DNA from: Chara braunii
Taxonomy: Eukaryota; Streptophyta; Charophyceae; Charales; Characeae
Assembly: GCA_003427395.1 (NCBI GenBank)
Contig: BFEA01000217.1
Span: 2,187,411-2,226,882 of the forward strand
Length of the DNA: 39,472 nucleotides
Direction: 5' to 3'
Numbering within the stretch: position 1 is the first letter of the stretch; every line of letters starts with the position of its first letter. Below are positions 17,531 to 27,074 of this stretch, in pieces. The notes under the pieces were generated by a model. It saw only the letters and a list, made by a program, of their open reading frames with translations. It ran no database searches and was not told where the DNA came from. The position numbers were made by a program, and so were the translations under genes.

Positions 17531-18104
17531 GCCAAACGTTCGGTGACCGAACCCGAACGTTCGGGACCGAATGCGAACGAGCGCCGAGACTCGCCGAACG
17601 CGAACATAAAAATATTTATATAAAAAAAAAAGTTCTATAAAAAATCTGAAAAACATATATGTTATGTAAAATAATAATACAAACAACTTTTGCCTTGGAG
17701 ATATGGTCAAATTCGTAACCAAACTCGAGTTAAAAATCAAAAATCAAAACAACAAAGTTCTTTTTTTTTTTTTTTTTTTTTGAATATGTTCGGCCAAACA
17801 CGTTCGGGTGACGTTCGGCCGAACACCTGAACATGTTCGGACGTTCCGAAAAGCTCCGAACTTGTTCGGTGTGCTACACAGGATACACATATACAATTTT
17901 TTATGGCATTTATCACATTAAAAAAAAAAAAAATCACCAAAGATAGTGTCCAAAACGTGCTCCCCCACTCAATAATTTCATTCTTGTTTTATTTTTTTTA
18001 ATTTTTATTATTATTGCTATTTATTTTTCGTATTTAATTTTTATTTCAAATTTGGTAAAGGATTTGGATGTAACGTTGAGGCAAATGTTGTTTAGTTTAT
18101 TCTT
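17531..18104. repeat. Nested GTTCGG-type element fragments
   Basis: Terminal-type blocks with GTTCGG motifs lie at 17536-17606 and 17786-17872; the second ends GGTGTGCTAC. Around them is A/T-rich interior of the hAT-like family. The sequence after the second block resumes an interior motif (GGATACACATATACAA), which suggests insertion into an older copy. Confidence 0.45.
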
Positions 18105-18426
18105 GCGTAGCACGGCGAACGTGTTCGCGCCCCTTCATGTTCGCGCGAACATGTTCAGACGAACATAATTTCTTTTGGTAAAAAAAATATAAAAAAAATA
18201 AAAATAAAAAATTTGGTTTTTTATTTTAACTCATGATTGGCTACGAATTTGAACATGACTGTAAGGCAAACGTTGCTTGTATTTTTATTTTACATAACAT
18301 ATATTTTTTTTCCAGATTTCCTGAGAACTGTTTTTTTTTTTTTTTTTATAATTTTTATGTTCGCGTTAGGAGGGTTTTGGGCGCTTGTTCGCGTTTGCCT
18401 CCAAACGCGAACACGGTGCTACGTAG
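18105..18426. mobile_element. Small element with 10-bp duplication GTTTATTCTT
   Basis: GTTTATTCTT at 18095-18104 recurs at 18427-18436. Between them lies a 322-bp element with the inverted end CGTAGCAC...GTGCTACG. It interrupts the hAT-like interior, which rejoins across it as TTTATTCTTCTGTATAACAT. A 9-10-bp duplication suggests a Mutator-like origin rather than hAT. Subterminal GTTCGCG/CGCGAAC motifs are present. Non-coding. Confidence 0.65.
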
Positions 18427-18539
18427 GTTTATTCTTCTGTATAACATATATTTTTTTCAGATTTTTTGGAATTCAGTATGTTCGGATGAGAGCTAAACAA
18501 AGAAATTCAGATATCGTATATTGATTCCGGATTCTTCTT

Positions 18540-18553
18540 CCTAGTGACTGAGG

Positions 18554-18596
<43 letters not shown>

Positions 18597-18597
18597 T
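18540..18597 (+). pseudogene. rrn18: Mitochondrial rrn18 3'-end fragment (NUMT)
   Basis: GTGAAGTCGTAACAAGGTAG followed by CCGTAGGGGAACCTGCGGCTGG is the conserved 3' end of small-subunit rRNA. The GTAGGGGAACCTG form fits plant mitochondrial 18S rather than nuclear 18S. About 55 bp; not a functional gene. Confidence 0.8.
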
Positions 18598-18757
18598 TTT
18601 TTTTATTTTTATTTTTTTTGGGTCGTTCGGGCATTCGGCCCGTCCCGAACGGCGGTACCTCCCGTGGGTCGTTCGGGCTTTCGGACCTATATATATAGTG
18701 AGTGGTCGTTCGAGTGTTCGGCCCGTCCCGAACGGAGGTTACCAGCCCGTACGTATA

Positions 18758-19369
18758 CAGGGTCAGCAGCCCGTACGTACGGAGGTCCCCGGGCAGACCT
18801 CCTTACGTACGGGCGTTCGTGGTCCCGTACGGGGTCCGAACCTGACAGCGTTCGGCCGTTTTCGGGGCCTAAAAATAATTATTTTTTCTGAATTGTTTTT
18901 TGTGAGTTCTCTATGATGTGAGGTACATGCCTGTAAATTTGCAAGTCATTTGCCTTATCCAAATAAGAATTAAAAATCGCCAAAGATGGCGGTGTCAAAA
19001 CGTGCTCGACCACGTATTTTTTCACTTTTTACTTTTTGTTTTCACTTTAGATCGAGGTCCAAACGATTTTATTATTTTTTGAAACTTTTGTAGTGGGTTT
19101 TGTATTATGTGAAGTACACATCTGTAAAATTTCAGGGCATTTAGCTTTGCTAAAACAAAATGAAAAATCGCCAAAGATGGTGGTGTCGAAAACATGCTCG
19201 CGAGCTCACTAAATTTAATTCTCTTTTTATTTTTATTTATTTTTATTATCAGTATTTATTTTTCGTATTTTATTTTTATTTGAGATTTGGTAAGGAATTT
19301 GGATATAAGGCTCAGGCAAATCTTGTTTAAATTATTTTTTTCCATAACATATCTTTTTTTCATATGTTT

Positions 19370-19400
<31 letters not shown>

Positions 19401-19504
19401 TTGGGTCCGCATTCGGCCCTAACGGCCGAACGCATCCCCAAGGGGCCCCATACGTTCGGCCGTTCAGGTTCGGGCGTTCGGCCCATCCCGAACAACGGTA
19501 ACCT
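18758..19504. mobile_element. hAT-like element, CAGGGTCAGCAG/GGTAACCT ends
   Basis: CAGGGTCAGCAGCCCGTACG at 18758 opens a GC-rich block. The right end CGAACAACGGTAACCT abuts a TA tract. Two CGCCAAAGATGG subrepeat cores lie near 18978 and 19170. A separate set of end fragments lies just upstream (18620-18757), which suggests nested insertion. No transposase. Confidence 0.6.
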
Positions 19505-19579
19505 ATATATATATATATAATATGGTTGTGACAAATGCGATGAAAATTTATATAAGTGTATCTTACGTAATAGAGAATT

Positions 19580-19612
19580 TACAAATATATGTGACGATAT
19601 ATAGATATGTGA

Positions 19613-19645
<33 letters not shown>

Positions 19646-19652
19646 TATGTGA

Positions 19653-19693
<41 letters not shown>

Positions 19694-19797
19694 ATGATAT
19701 ATATCTATATATATGTGACGATATATATATATAGGTGATATATATATTTATAGGTGAAGGGGATATATATATATATAGGTGATATATATATATATAT
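19580..19797 (+). repeat. TA microsatellite interspersed with GTGACGATATAT
   Basis: GTGACGATATAT (one as GTGATGATATAT) recurs several times among TA repeats. The same string is the boundary sequence of the retrozyme arrays at 2808-2818 and 16000-16012. Confidence 0.6.
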
Positions 19798-20555
19798 AGG
19801 TTGCCGTCGTTCGGGACGAGCCGAACGTCGAACCCGAACGCCCGAACGTTCGTCACCCCCTGTCGACGTGTTCGGCCATTCGGCCGAACGTGGACCCGAA
19901 AAGGAAAAAAAAAAAAAAAGAATTCCAAAACATCTTAGAAAAATATATGTTATACATAAGAATAAACTAAATAACATTTGCCTCAATGTTACATTCAAAT
20001 TTTTTACCAATTTGAAATAAAAATCAAATACTAAAAATAAATAATAATAATAAAAATAGAAAAATAAAACGAAAATGAAATCAAGGAGTGGGCGAGCACG
20101 TTTTCGACACCGCCATCTTTGGTGATTTTTATTTTTTTTTGTTGTGACAAAAGCCATGAAAATTTATATATGTGTATCTTACGTAATAGAGAATTTACAA
20201 ATAAAGTTTAAAAAAATAATTTTTTTTTTCATTCTCCGAAATAAAGGAAAGACATAAAGTGAAAAAAAAACAAAAACAAATTAGTGAGTGGGCAAGCAAG
20301 TTTTGACACCACCACCTTTGAGGATTTTTCATATTTGTTTGGCTGAACAGAATGGCTTTAAAATTCAGAAGGAGATACCTTATATCACAAAGAAATCACA
20401 CAAAGTTTTTCAGAGAAGAAAAATAATACTTAGGTGTCAAAAAATTGTTTTGCGGGGTCCAAACCCCTTCAAGTTCGGGCCCCGTACGGGGACCCGAACG
20501 CCCGAACGTTTGGGGGTCAACGTAGGGGCCTCTGTACGTTCGGCCTGGCAACCCT
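19798..20555. mobile_element. hAT-like element
   Basis: AGGTTGCCGTCGTTCGGGAC at the left and CTGGCAACCCT at the right are the family termini. Two subrepeat cores lie at about 20107 and 20309. The flank after it contains TATTTGACGATATAT, again retrozyme-boundary sequence. Confidence 0.7.
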
Positions 20556-20971
20556 ATATTCTATTTGACGATATATATGTATATCTTTTTAGGAGAAAAA
20601 ACAAAAACGTTATGGGTCGATTCTTAGCTTGCTTTGTGAAGGAGACGTGAACGTACGTGAACTTTGCTTGAGGTCAGTCTATACAACCCATGTATGGCCT
20701 CCTTCAACTTTCGTCACATCCAATCACACGTGCTTGCTTAGTACATCCATATTGTACCACATTCATCTTTCCAACCATCTGTCTCGTAGCACTTCCTTCC
20801 TTTCAACAATGCATCTGCTAAGACGTCGGTCCGTGCACACATCCGCCAGTTCATCCGGACGTCGAATCCGATCGCATGTCCTCCCGTCATCCGAAATAAA
20901 CGTATCTATGTTACACAGAAAAAGAAACTGAAGCCCCTGTGTCCAGGGTCATATCGAAATTATTTACCATG
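20556..20971. other. Flank of PLE-2: unrecognised sequence and MITE-like scrap
   Basis: 20620-20900 is balanced sequence with no recognised domain. 20905-20971 (TATGTTACACAGAAAAAGAA, GTCATATCGAAATTATTTACC) resembles the interior of the TAGGCTACC MITE at 9283-9345 and 35147-35212, so PLE-2 may also have landed in such a copy. Confidence 0.35.
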
Positions 20972-21310
20972 AGTACGACACGGAGTGACGAGTAGTACTT
21001 ATAGAACAGCTAAAACGTCACCAAGAATCTCGAACTCCCCATGATGAGGCCGTAGCTGGCGGCGACTGAAACTAGTAGGGGACCAGCCAATCATCTTCAT
21101 CTTCCGGCGTCTTTGTGGGTCTTGTGGCGAGGATGGGGATGGTGAAGTCATAGCCTGTCTATGACTGGTTTCGTACGTCACTATTATTTTGCGAAGACTG
21201 CGTTTCGAGATTCTTTTTCACATGCGCTATTGTGCATGACTTTGCATTCGTGTTGTGTGCTTCGCGAACAAGTCAGACGATGTTTTGACTTCGTTTCTTT
21301 ATCTTTATCT
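20972..21310 (+). repeat. PLE-2 5' pseudo-LTR
   Basis: About 21052-21277 is repeated at 33987-34210, and 20972-21055 at 26018-26100, which defines it as a multicopy unit. The right boundary is uncertain (at least 21277). The TCACCAAG...CCCC lead-in to the hammerhead is shared with PLE-1. Confidence 0.7.
21032..21092 (+). ncRNA. Degenerate type I hammerhead motif of PLE-2
   Basis: Stem I CCCC (21037-21040) can pair with GGGG (21078-21081). The core is ATGATGA where CTGATGA is expected; the 3' stub at 26086 keeps CTGATGA. Stem II GGCCG/CGACT has one mismatch. TGAAAC, a minimal AC-TA-GT stem III and cleavage-site A precede GGGG. The layout equals that of PLE-1. Probably inactive. Confidence 0.55.
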
Positions 21311-21456
21311 TCATCGTACAAGCAGTGGCAACCAGCTTGGAGGTGTACACCAAGACTTTGGTGGCCTTGTAGTTGAGATCGTAGGAGACAAATTCTTAGA
21401 AGTAGGCGTGGTCTTACTTCTCGCCGGAAGGGTCGGACGCCATCAAGGCTTGGAGG

Positions 21457-22891
21457 ATGGGTCCCAACGGGATCGGGAGAGGAAAGTGGAATGGACCTGG
21501 GAATGGTGAAAACAAAGGCATTAACAATGACGGTAACGGAGGTAATTGGAACAACGGTGCTCCGAACAGCAATGGAGGAAGTGGAGGTTGGAACGGGAAT
21601 GGAGGCAGCGGAGGGAATAATGACGGGTGGAACGACAATAACGGAGGAAATCGTAGCTGGAACGGCAACAACAATGGATGGAGCACCAACGGGGGCAATG
21701 GATGAAACGAAAACAATGGTAATAGATGGAACGACAACAGCGGCAACGAAGGGAATCAAGGGAGTGGCAGCCGAGACTGGAAACGATCGGCGCAGTGCTA
21801 TAACTGCAACTAGTATGACCATATCAGCAGGGAGTGTAATGCTCCCCGTCAAGGTAACAAGCAAGGACCGAGCTACAATCAGGGAAACTTCAATCACAGG
21901 AATAACAATCAAGGTGGTGGATCAGAATCATGAGGCCAGCACGTCGAGTGGTTCAAATGAGCCAGCAGTGGCGACCGATATTAGTAAAGAACTTGAGGAG
22001 GGAATTCGAATGATGTGTAAGTATACGAGCAAGCAGTTGGAGTTAGAGGAGAAAAAAAAAGTCGAGAAAAAAACGGCAGATGAGAGGAAAAAGCGTGAGG
22101 ACGAGGAAAGATCGGCAATAGAAGAGAGGAATCGGTTGGGGATCTTGAAGAAGAAAGCAAGGGAGGAGAAGGAAGTTGGTAGAGAATCGAGGTTAAAGCA
22201 CTTATTAGCTAAGCAGAAGGAGTCTCTGAAGGAAGCATTCGAACGCATGTTTGAAGCAAGACTGAGGAAGATGGTAATGATAGAAAGAGCCGTGAAAGGT
22301 AAGGCGAAGGTTGTTGAGTCGGACTCTGAAGAGGAGGAGGAGGAACTATAGGAAAGATTAGAGAAACCGAAAAGACAGCCTGGCCAAGCGTGTAAGGTTA
22401 GCCCCCAAGCGGAGACTCCATCGAAAGTTGGAAGAGGGACTACGCCTACATCAAGGGCTGCCGGCAAAGAGGAATCTCTGAGGCTGAGAGTACCACGACA
22501 CAAAACCAAAACGACTGATGGAATCGGTTTTCCGCTGAGGGAATCGAGCCTGTGGGAAGGAGCACCTACGACTGATGACTACAATACTGTCACGACTTTC
22601 AGAAAGGTGATTAGAAGGTTTCTGGGGAAGAAACTGAAATCAATGATCAAAGCAATGTGTCGCGAAGCAGGCATCGTTTATAGAGGTAGACACGAGGTGG
22701 TTGATGAACTGATTGAACTGCACGTCAGGAATTTTAGCGCCCAAGCTCCGCAGGTAACACCACCCGGGCCTAGGGGTGGAGTTGTCTTTCGTGAAATAGG
22801 TGTGGTCACTCGTGAGGCACCATGCGAACAAGCGAGGGATCCGCCAGCAGGCGAGAACGTAGTTGGGAGTAGCAACCCACTTGACCAGTGA
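21457..22891 (+). pseudogene. PLE-2 gag-like region with CCHC knuckle, coiled coil and SAP-like segment
   Basis: ATG 21457 begins MGPNGIGRGKWNGPGNGEN, parallel to the Gly/Asn/Trp-rich start in PLE-1. A stop (TGA 21703) interrupts it. The CCHC knuckle at 21796-21837 reads CYNCN, TAG, YDHISREC: the spacing CX2CX4HX4C is kept and the TAG stands where PLE-1 has Gln. A frameshift follows near 21925. The next frame carries a Lys/Glu coiled coil (21990-22290), an acidic end, TAG 22349, then a Pro-rich linker. The SAP-like FLGKKLKSMIKAMCREAGIV lies at about 22620-22680. The region ends TGA 22889. Inferred role: nucleic-acid binding or RNP formation. Confidence 0.7.
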
Positions 22892-22919
22892 TTTATGGTG
22901 AGATCTAGGTAAGTAACTG

Positions 22920-23400
22920 GACTTACGTCAAGTATTTATATCTGACTTCGCTATAGGAGTTCGAAAGTTGCGTGAGTTAACGGAGCTAGTACTCAGATAC
23001 CTTATAGTTTTGTTAGTTTTTCACGGGGAAATCCAATGAAGTAATAAGTTCTTGGGGAATTGGCTTGATCTGATCGATGCCGATGTTGAGATTTGGGAAA
23101 AAGCGGAAGGATGTGTGTATACGTTAATTGATCCAGGCACGAGGATAATTTACATCGGACAGACAAGTCATAGTTTGATGACAAGATGAGAGGAACATGC
23201 TTATAGGACTAATCATAGGGATGGGACTAGGAATTCACGTTTGTACTCTTGGTTCAGACATTGGGGACATTCGAATTACATAGCATTACCAATTGCTTTC
23301 GTTCCTGTTGACGATTTGGAGAAAGTGGAGAAAGTCTTCATCCGTAAATGGTCACAAGCTTTGAACGCTAAGGGGGTGAGAAACGACGAGGCAAGATAAC
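22920..23400 (+). pseudogene. PLE-2 GIY-YIG endonuclease domain
   Basis: The core at 23112-23160 reads CVYTLIDPGTRIIYIGQT. SLMTR, TGA (23187), EEHAYR follows, so the Trp of PLE-1 (VRWKEH) has become a stop and the Arg and His are kept. LYSWFRHWGHSNYIALPIAF and DLEKVEKVFIRKWSQALNAK follow, giving the C-terminal half with the catalytic Glu in one frame. The frame ends TAA 23398. The domain would nick target DNA for primed reverse transcription. Apart from the TGA it is the better-preserved GIY-YIG of the two. Confidence 0.85.
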
Positions 23401-23480
23401 GAAGTAAAGGAAGGAGAGGAAGGTGGGATGAACCGCTAGGACCAGGAGTGAACGTCCAATTGTATTTGAGTGCTTAAAAA

Positions 23481-24200
23481 TTGTGGTGTGTGAGCTTAGT
23501 AGATATATGTACGAAAGCTTGGACGGAAGGGAGGAAGTTCAGAACAGAAGGAGGGAGGATTTATGGACAGGGATGGGGGATCATACATCGTGAGATAGGA
23601 TTAAGTATGATAAAGCTCAGGGAGGAAGTGGGACTGTTACACAACTTCAAAACAAAGTTTGAAGAGGGATATGTTTTTGAGCTGGTAAAATTACAACGGA
23701 AAGCGCTATCTAAGAAGAGGGCAGATTTGAAGAGGAAGTTGCATCAGGTTATTCAAAATCCTTGGAGTAAGAAGTAGTTGTATGAACTAGACTTGGATAA
23801 ACAAAGGCAACTCACCTCGGCTATAAAATGTTTTTCACGAGCCGAGACTCGATCGACCCTCAGAGACATGCTTACGGATGTGATTTGGAATAAATTTGAG
23901 GAAACACTTTTGTGCCAGTATGACCTATGATCGTGAGGTGTCATTGCATGCAATTCAAGATCTGGTCTGTGAAAAAAATCGAGCTAAATGTCCTGTGTTA
24001 TTAGCTTTTTTCACATGCCAGAGGTTATTGGGAACATGGTGGAAAAACCACTGTGTTCGTCAATCTCACCGTAACCATCAAGTTGTGTCTCAACAATCGG
24101 TTGGTATTTGCACTTGTCCAGATAGTAGCTTCCCAAGATTGGAAGGTCATGTGCATTGTAAGCTAAGTGATTTGAATGTGAAGGGCAACTCTGTAAAGAA
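23481..24200 (+). pseudogene. PLE-2 linker with CxC...HxxC zinc motif
   Basis: The frame at 23481-23777 is basic and helical (REEVGLLHNFKTKFEEGYVF, LSKKRADLKRKLHQVI), corresponding loosely to the PLE-1 linker. After TAG 23775 and a frame change, 23896 onward leads to SVGICTCPDSSFPRLEGHVH then CKL at about 24097-24165: a CxC, about 14 residues, HxxC pattern. This is uninterrupted here and matches the split version in PLE-1, so it is a conserved, likely zinc-binding, pre-RT motif. Confidence 0.65.
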
Positions 24201-25598
24201 TGCACAAAATATTTTATGTGAAAACGGCCAAAGGAGGGAAGGGAGACTAATGAGGGAAGTGAATGATAGCCTCGTGAAAATGGGGATTGATGCGATTGTT
24301 AACATTAGGGAAATAGGAAGTTGTGTACAAGAGGATTTAGGTAAGAAAAGGAAGGATTATTTTAGGGAGTTGGAGGAAATCAATGTCGTGACGAAGGATC
24401 TGGTATGTACGTGGATAGAAACAATGCAGAGACAGTCGTCATGTGTCCGGACGTGTATGCTAAGGGTATGAATCGATGTTTTGGAAGAATGAGAGTTTTG
24501 AGGCGGTATGGGAAACTGAGGCGGACGTGTTGGAAAAGAGCAAACAGGCGTATAAGAAGGCAGGTGTGGAACAATTGGGTAGGTGGGACAATAAAAGACG
24601 ATGCGACGCGCTTATATTATCGCGAAATTTAAGAATATAAGCCGCTTCCTACCTATTAGCCCATCATACCCTGAACCTTTTAAGTTGGCTAGTAGCAGAG
24701 TAGCTCGAGCTTTGAATCACTTGCTCTTTCTGTTGCCTAAATCAGTGCACCTTAACCTCAAATCTACGGGGTTTCTTGAGGATAGGGTGGAGGAAGTTAA
24801 TAAATTGGTTTAAGGGAAAGGGAGAGGAGATTTGGTTGGGGCAGCTTACGATATTAAAGAGATGTTCAATTAGCTGCCCCATGACTCGATCTCCACCGCC
24901 GTCAAGTGGATTCTAGACTGGTATCGAGCGACGGGAAGAAAGATGGTTATGATAAGAAAAAGGGGGAAGGCTATTCCTTTGCAGAAAAAAACTCGGGTGG
25001 ATGGGTGGATGAGAGTGAGTTTTGAAATGATCATGGCGATGGTAAGTTTCAAACAGGAACATACGTTTGTGGTTGCAGTCGGGAGACTGATCAAGCAACA
25101 AGTGGGGATCCCAATGGGGAAAAGCAGTAGCCCCCCATTGGTTTGTATTCTTTATGCCATGAATGAATATTTTTTTCTAAGAAGCCTAGGAGCAGATAGG
25201 AATCTGGTAAGGGGACCTAGGCTAATCGATGACGTGACTATCTTCATCTGATGCCCGATGAAGAATGGCAACGTACGAAAAGAGAGGATAATGAGACTGC
25301 TTGACAAGACCTATGATAATCGACTGATGTTAAAAAGGACCGACGAGGGGAGGCTGAAGGGAAATTTGCCTTCCGCACGATGGAGGATTTTGAGTCATAC
25401 TCAGCAGCCCGTCAAAAGAAGGTTGTCATCATGAGTGCCCTGTATAGGATTCGACAGATGTCCTCTTCGGATGACATGGTTGGATTGGGTTTGTTAACGC
25501 TTAAACAACAACTGCGCTTGCAGGATTACCCGGGGAAAATGTTCAATGACTGTTTGAGGAAGTTCATTAAGGAGCGATCCCCCTCTTGGCAGAAGTAG
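24150..25598 (+). pseudogene. PLE-2 reverse transcriptase and thumb
   Basis: N-terminal RT sequence runs to about 24470, changes frame (24405-24480, VVMCPDVYAKGM), then again before 24601, where RAYIIAKFKNISRFLPISPS gives RT1. After TAA 24811, motif A is AAYDIKEMFN, TAG (24871), LPHD, with the catalytic Asp codon GAT at 24850. Motif B is QVGIPMGKSSSPPLVC (near 25100-25144). Motif C is RLIDDVTIFI (near 25219-25248), followed by TGA 25249. LLDKTYDNRLMLKRTDEG matches PLE-1. A frameshift near 25380 leads to the thumb: RQKKVVIMSALYRIRQM (about 25410-25460). It ends TAG 25596. Catalytic residues survive, but the gene is broken. Confidence 0.85.
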
Positions 25599-26017
25599 GA
25601 TCTAAGATTGTGCAGCTGGTGAAATTCGAGGTGGGAGTGGGGTTATGACATATGAATTGGGAAGTGCCAGGGTAAAAAAATGGTATAAGGGTCATGGGTG
25701 GGAAATTTACGGAGACTAGGGTATTTGCTTTTACCCTCAGGATTAGTGTTAAGTAGGACGGGTACTACCCGACCTGGAAAACGTGCGGGTCGCAGTAGTA
25801 GCCCGCTATTATATTTTTGAAGTTGACGCTTTGAGAAGTTACGAGGCCAGTATACTGAACTACAAATTTCTTACCTTTGACTACACCAGGTCGTGAGTTT
25901 CGAGACGGGCACTGGTTTATGAACCGAGATAATTAATGAGGAATGATACAGTAAACATCGAGACTTATGAAAAATAAAGGACAGACAGGGCACGATACGA
26001 AAATTGGGTAGGACAAA
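25599..26017. other. PLE-2 3' untranslated region
   Basis: Sequence between the thumb stop and the 3' pseudo-LTR stub, with no coding signal. PLE-1 has no such interval, because its stop lies inside the pseudo-LTR. It may be subfamily-specific 3' UTR or inserted sequence. Confidence 0.4.
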
Positions 26018-26106
26018 GTACGACAAGGAGCGACGAGTAGTACTTATAGAACAAATAAAACGTCACCAAGTATCTCGAACTCCCCCTGATGAGGCCGTTG
26101 TCGGGG
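26018..26106 (+). repeat. PLE-2 3' pseudo-LTR stub with CTGATGA core
   Basis: Matches 20972-21055 (GACGAGTAGTACTTATAGAAC, CGTCACCAAG). It keeps CCCC-CTGATGAGGCCG (26082-26097), then diverges at TTGTCGGGG, losing the rest of the hammerhead. Confidence 0.7.
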
Positions 26107-26142
26107 CAAAAACCCTGACAAGGGTATTTGTCAGGGTTTTTG
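26107..26142. repeat. Perfect 15-bp inverted repeat
   Basis: CAAAAACCCTGACAA and TTGTCAGGGTTTTTG are perfectly complementary around the 6-base loop GGGTAT. It starts exactly where the pseudo-LTR homology stops. It could be a tiny foldback insertion or a hairpin formed on truncation. Confidence 0.7.
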
Positions 26143-27066
26143 AATGTCGGATACTGTTCAATTTTTTTGAAGGACTTGATGAGGCTGACGTTTGCCAGAA
26201 GTTTATTCAGACCTGACCTATGACAGATAGACTAAAAGTTTTGAATTTCAATCTAGACGCTTGTGGCGTTCGAGAGTAATGATTGTAATTGGTAATGCTT
26301 CGCTTTTGTCGAAATTGTAGAAGTGCGCGGACATGGGAGCGTTAAAGTTAAACCTATAGCAACCCCGCGATTCAGGGCCTAGGCAGGCTAAAAAGAACGG
26401 TCTCGCCTGGGGTGGGGCCGCAACGCGGAAAGAATATGAAGTTTTCTTATTTCCTGGGCCGCGGGGATTGACCCCGAGCCAAAGGGGGCGAGCAGGCTGA
26501 TGCCAAGGCCTACCCGCTGGGTGACCCCAAGCCATGGATGGGCAGCCATCCACGGAAAAGCCTCAAGCAGGCAGGGCCTTCAAGGCCACAGGCAGGGAGA
26601 ATGGCTGCGGCGAAGCTCTTCTTATAGAACAGTGGCTCCTATCACTATCATGATAGGAGTTAACTTAGTAGGTTACGATGTCAGACTTTCGCCCAGCAGA
26701 TACCGGGATCAAGCCCGGCTGCACGCATCCTACTGGGCCAGCTCCTTTTGGAGCTACCCTTTCTGAAGCAGTGTGGTCGATTTCGACCGCCCAATCTTGA
26801 AAATCTCGCGGCCAAGATGAGCCGCGCGGAGAACAGCATGGCCTGCGAAAAAATAACACGCATAAATCGAGAAACGGTCCAATAATTTTTTTATCCCCAA
26901 CAGGGATTCGAACTCTGGTCTGTATTCAAACAGATTGTGGGTATCCCACGATGTGACCAGTGATGTGGCCGTTGGCATAAGCCAACGACATTTAGAGAAA
27001 AAAAAAAAAAAGTAAGGCGCCATGTGGCGCGACGAGAAGAAAGGGGACTTAGTATCCCCACGAGCA
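26143..27066. other. Intergenic, with one hairpin and a tRNA-like segment
   Basis: CTCCTATCA/TGATAGGAG (26636-26659) can form a hairpin. On the minus strand at about 26885-26975, GGTCACATCGTGGGATACCC resembles a D-arm/A-box and GAGTTCGAATCCC a B-box, separated by a TCTGT/ACAGA stem, so a tRNA-derived SINE head is possible. The rest shows no gene; the reading frames lack domains. Confidence 0.35.
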
Positions 27067-27074
27067 GTTGCAGC

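Larger units (their letters stand above)
20972..26106 (+). mobile_element. PLE-2: second permuted Penelope-like element, decayed
   Basis: Same domain order as PLE-1 but clearly diverged, so the two are different lineages of one family. It has a 5' pseudo-LTR from AGTACGACACGGAG at 20972, a coding region at 21457-25598, and a short 3' pseudo-LTR stub from AGTACGACAAGGAG at 26018. The stub is cut at about 26106 by a palindrome. Stops include TAG 21811, TAG 22349, TGA 23187 and TAG 24871, plus frameshifts. Unlike PLE-1 it keeps the motif A Asp and the DD of motif C. Confidence 0.85.

Noticed and set aside
18540-18597. Functional small-subunit rRNA gene
   Set aside because: Only about 55 bp of the 3' end are present, followed by poly-T; it is a fragment.
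21184-21912. Minus-strand 242-codon frame rich in Val/Ile/Pro
   Set aside because: Antisense of the Gly/Asn-rich start of the PLE-2 gag-like region; low complexity and no domain.
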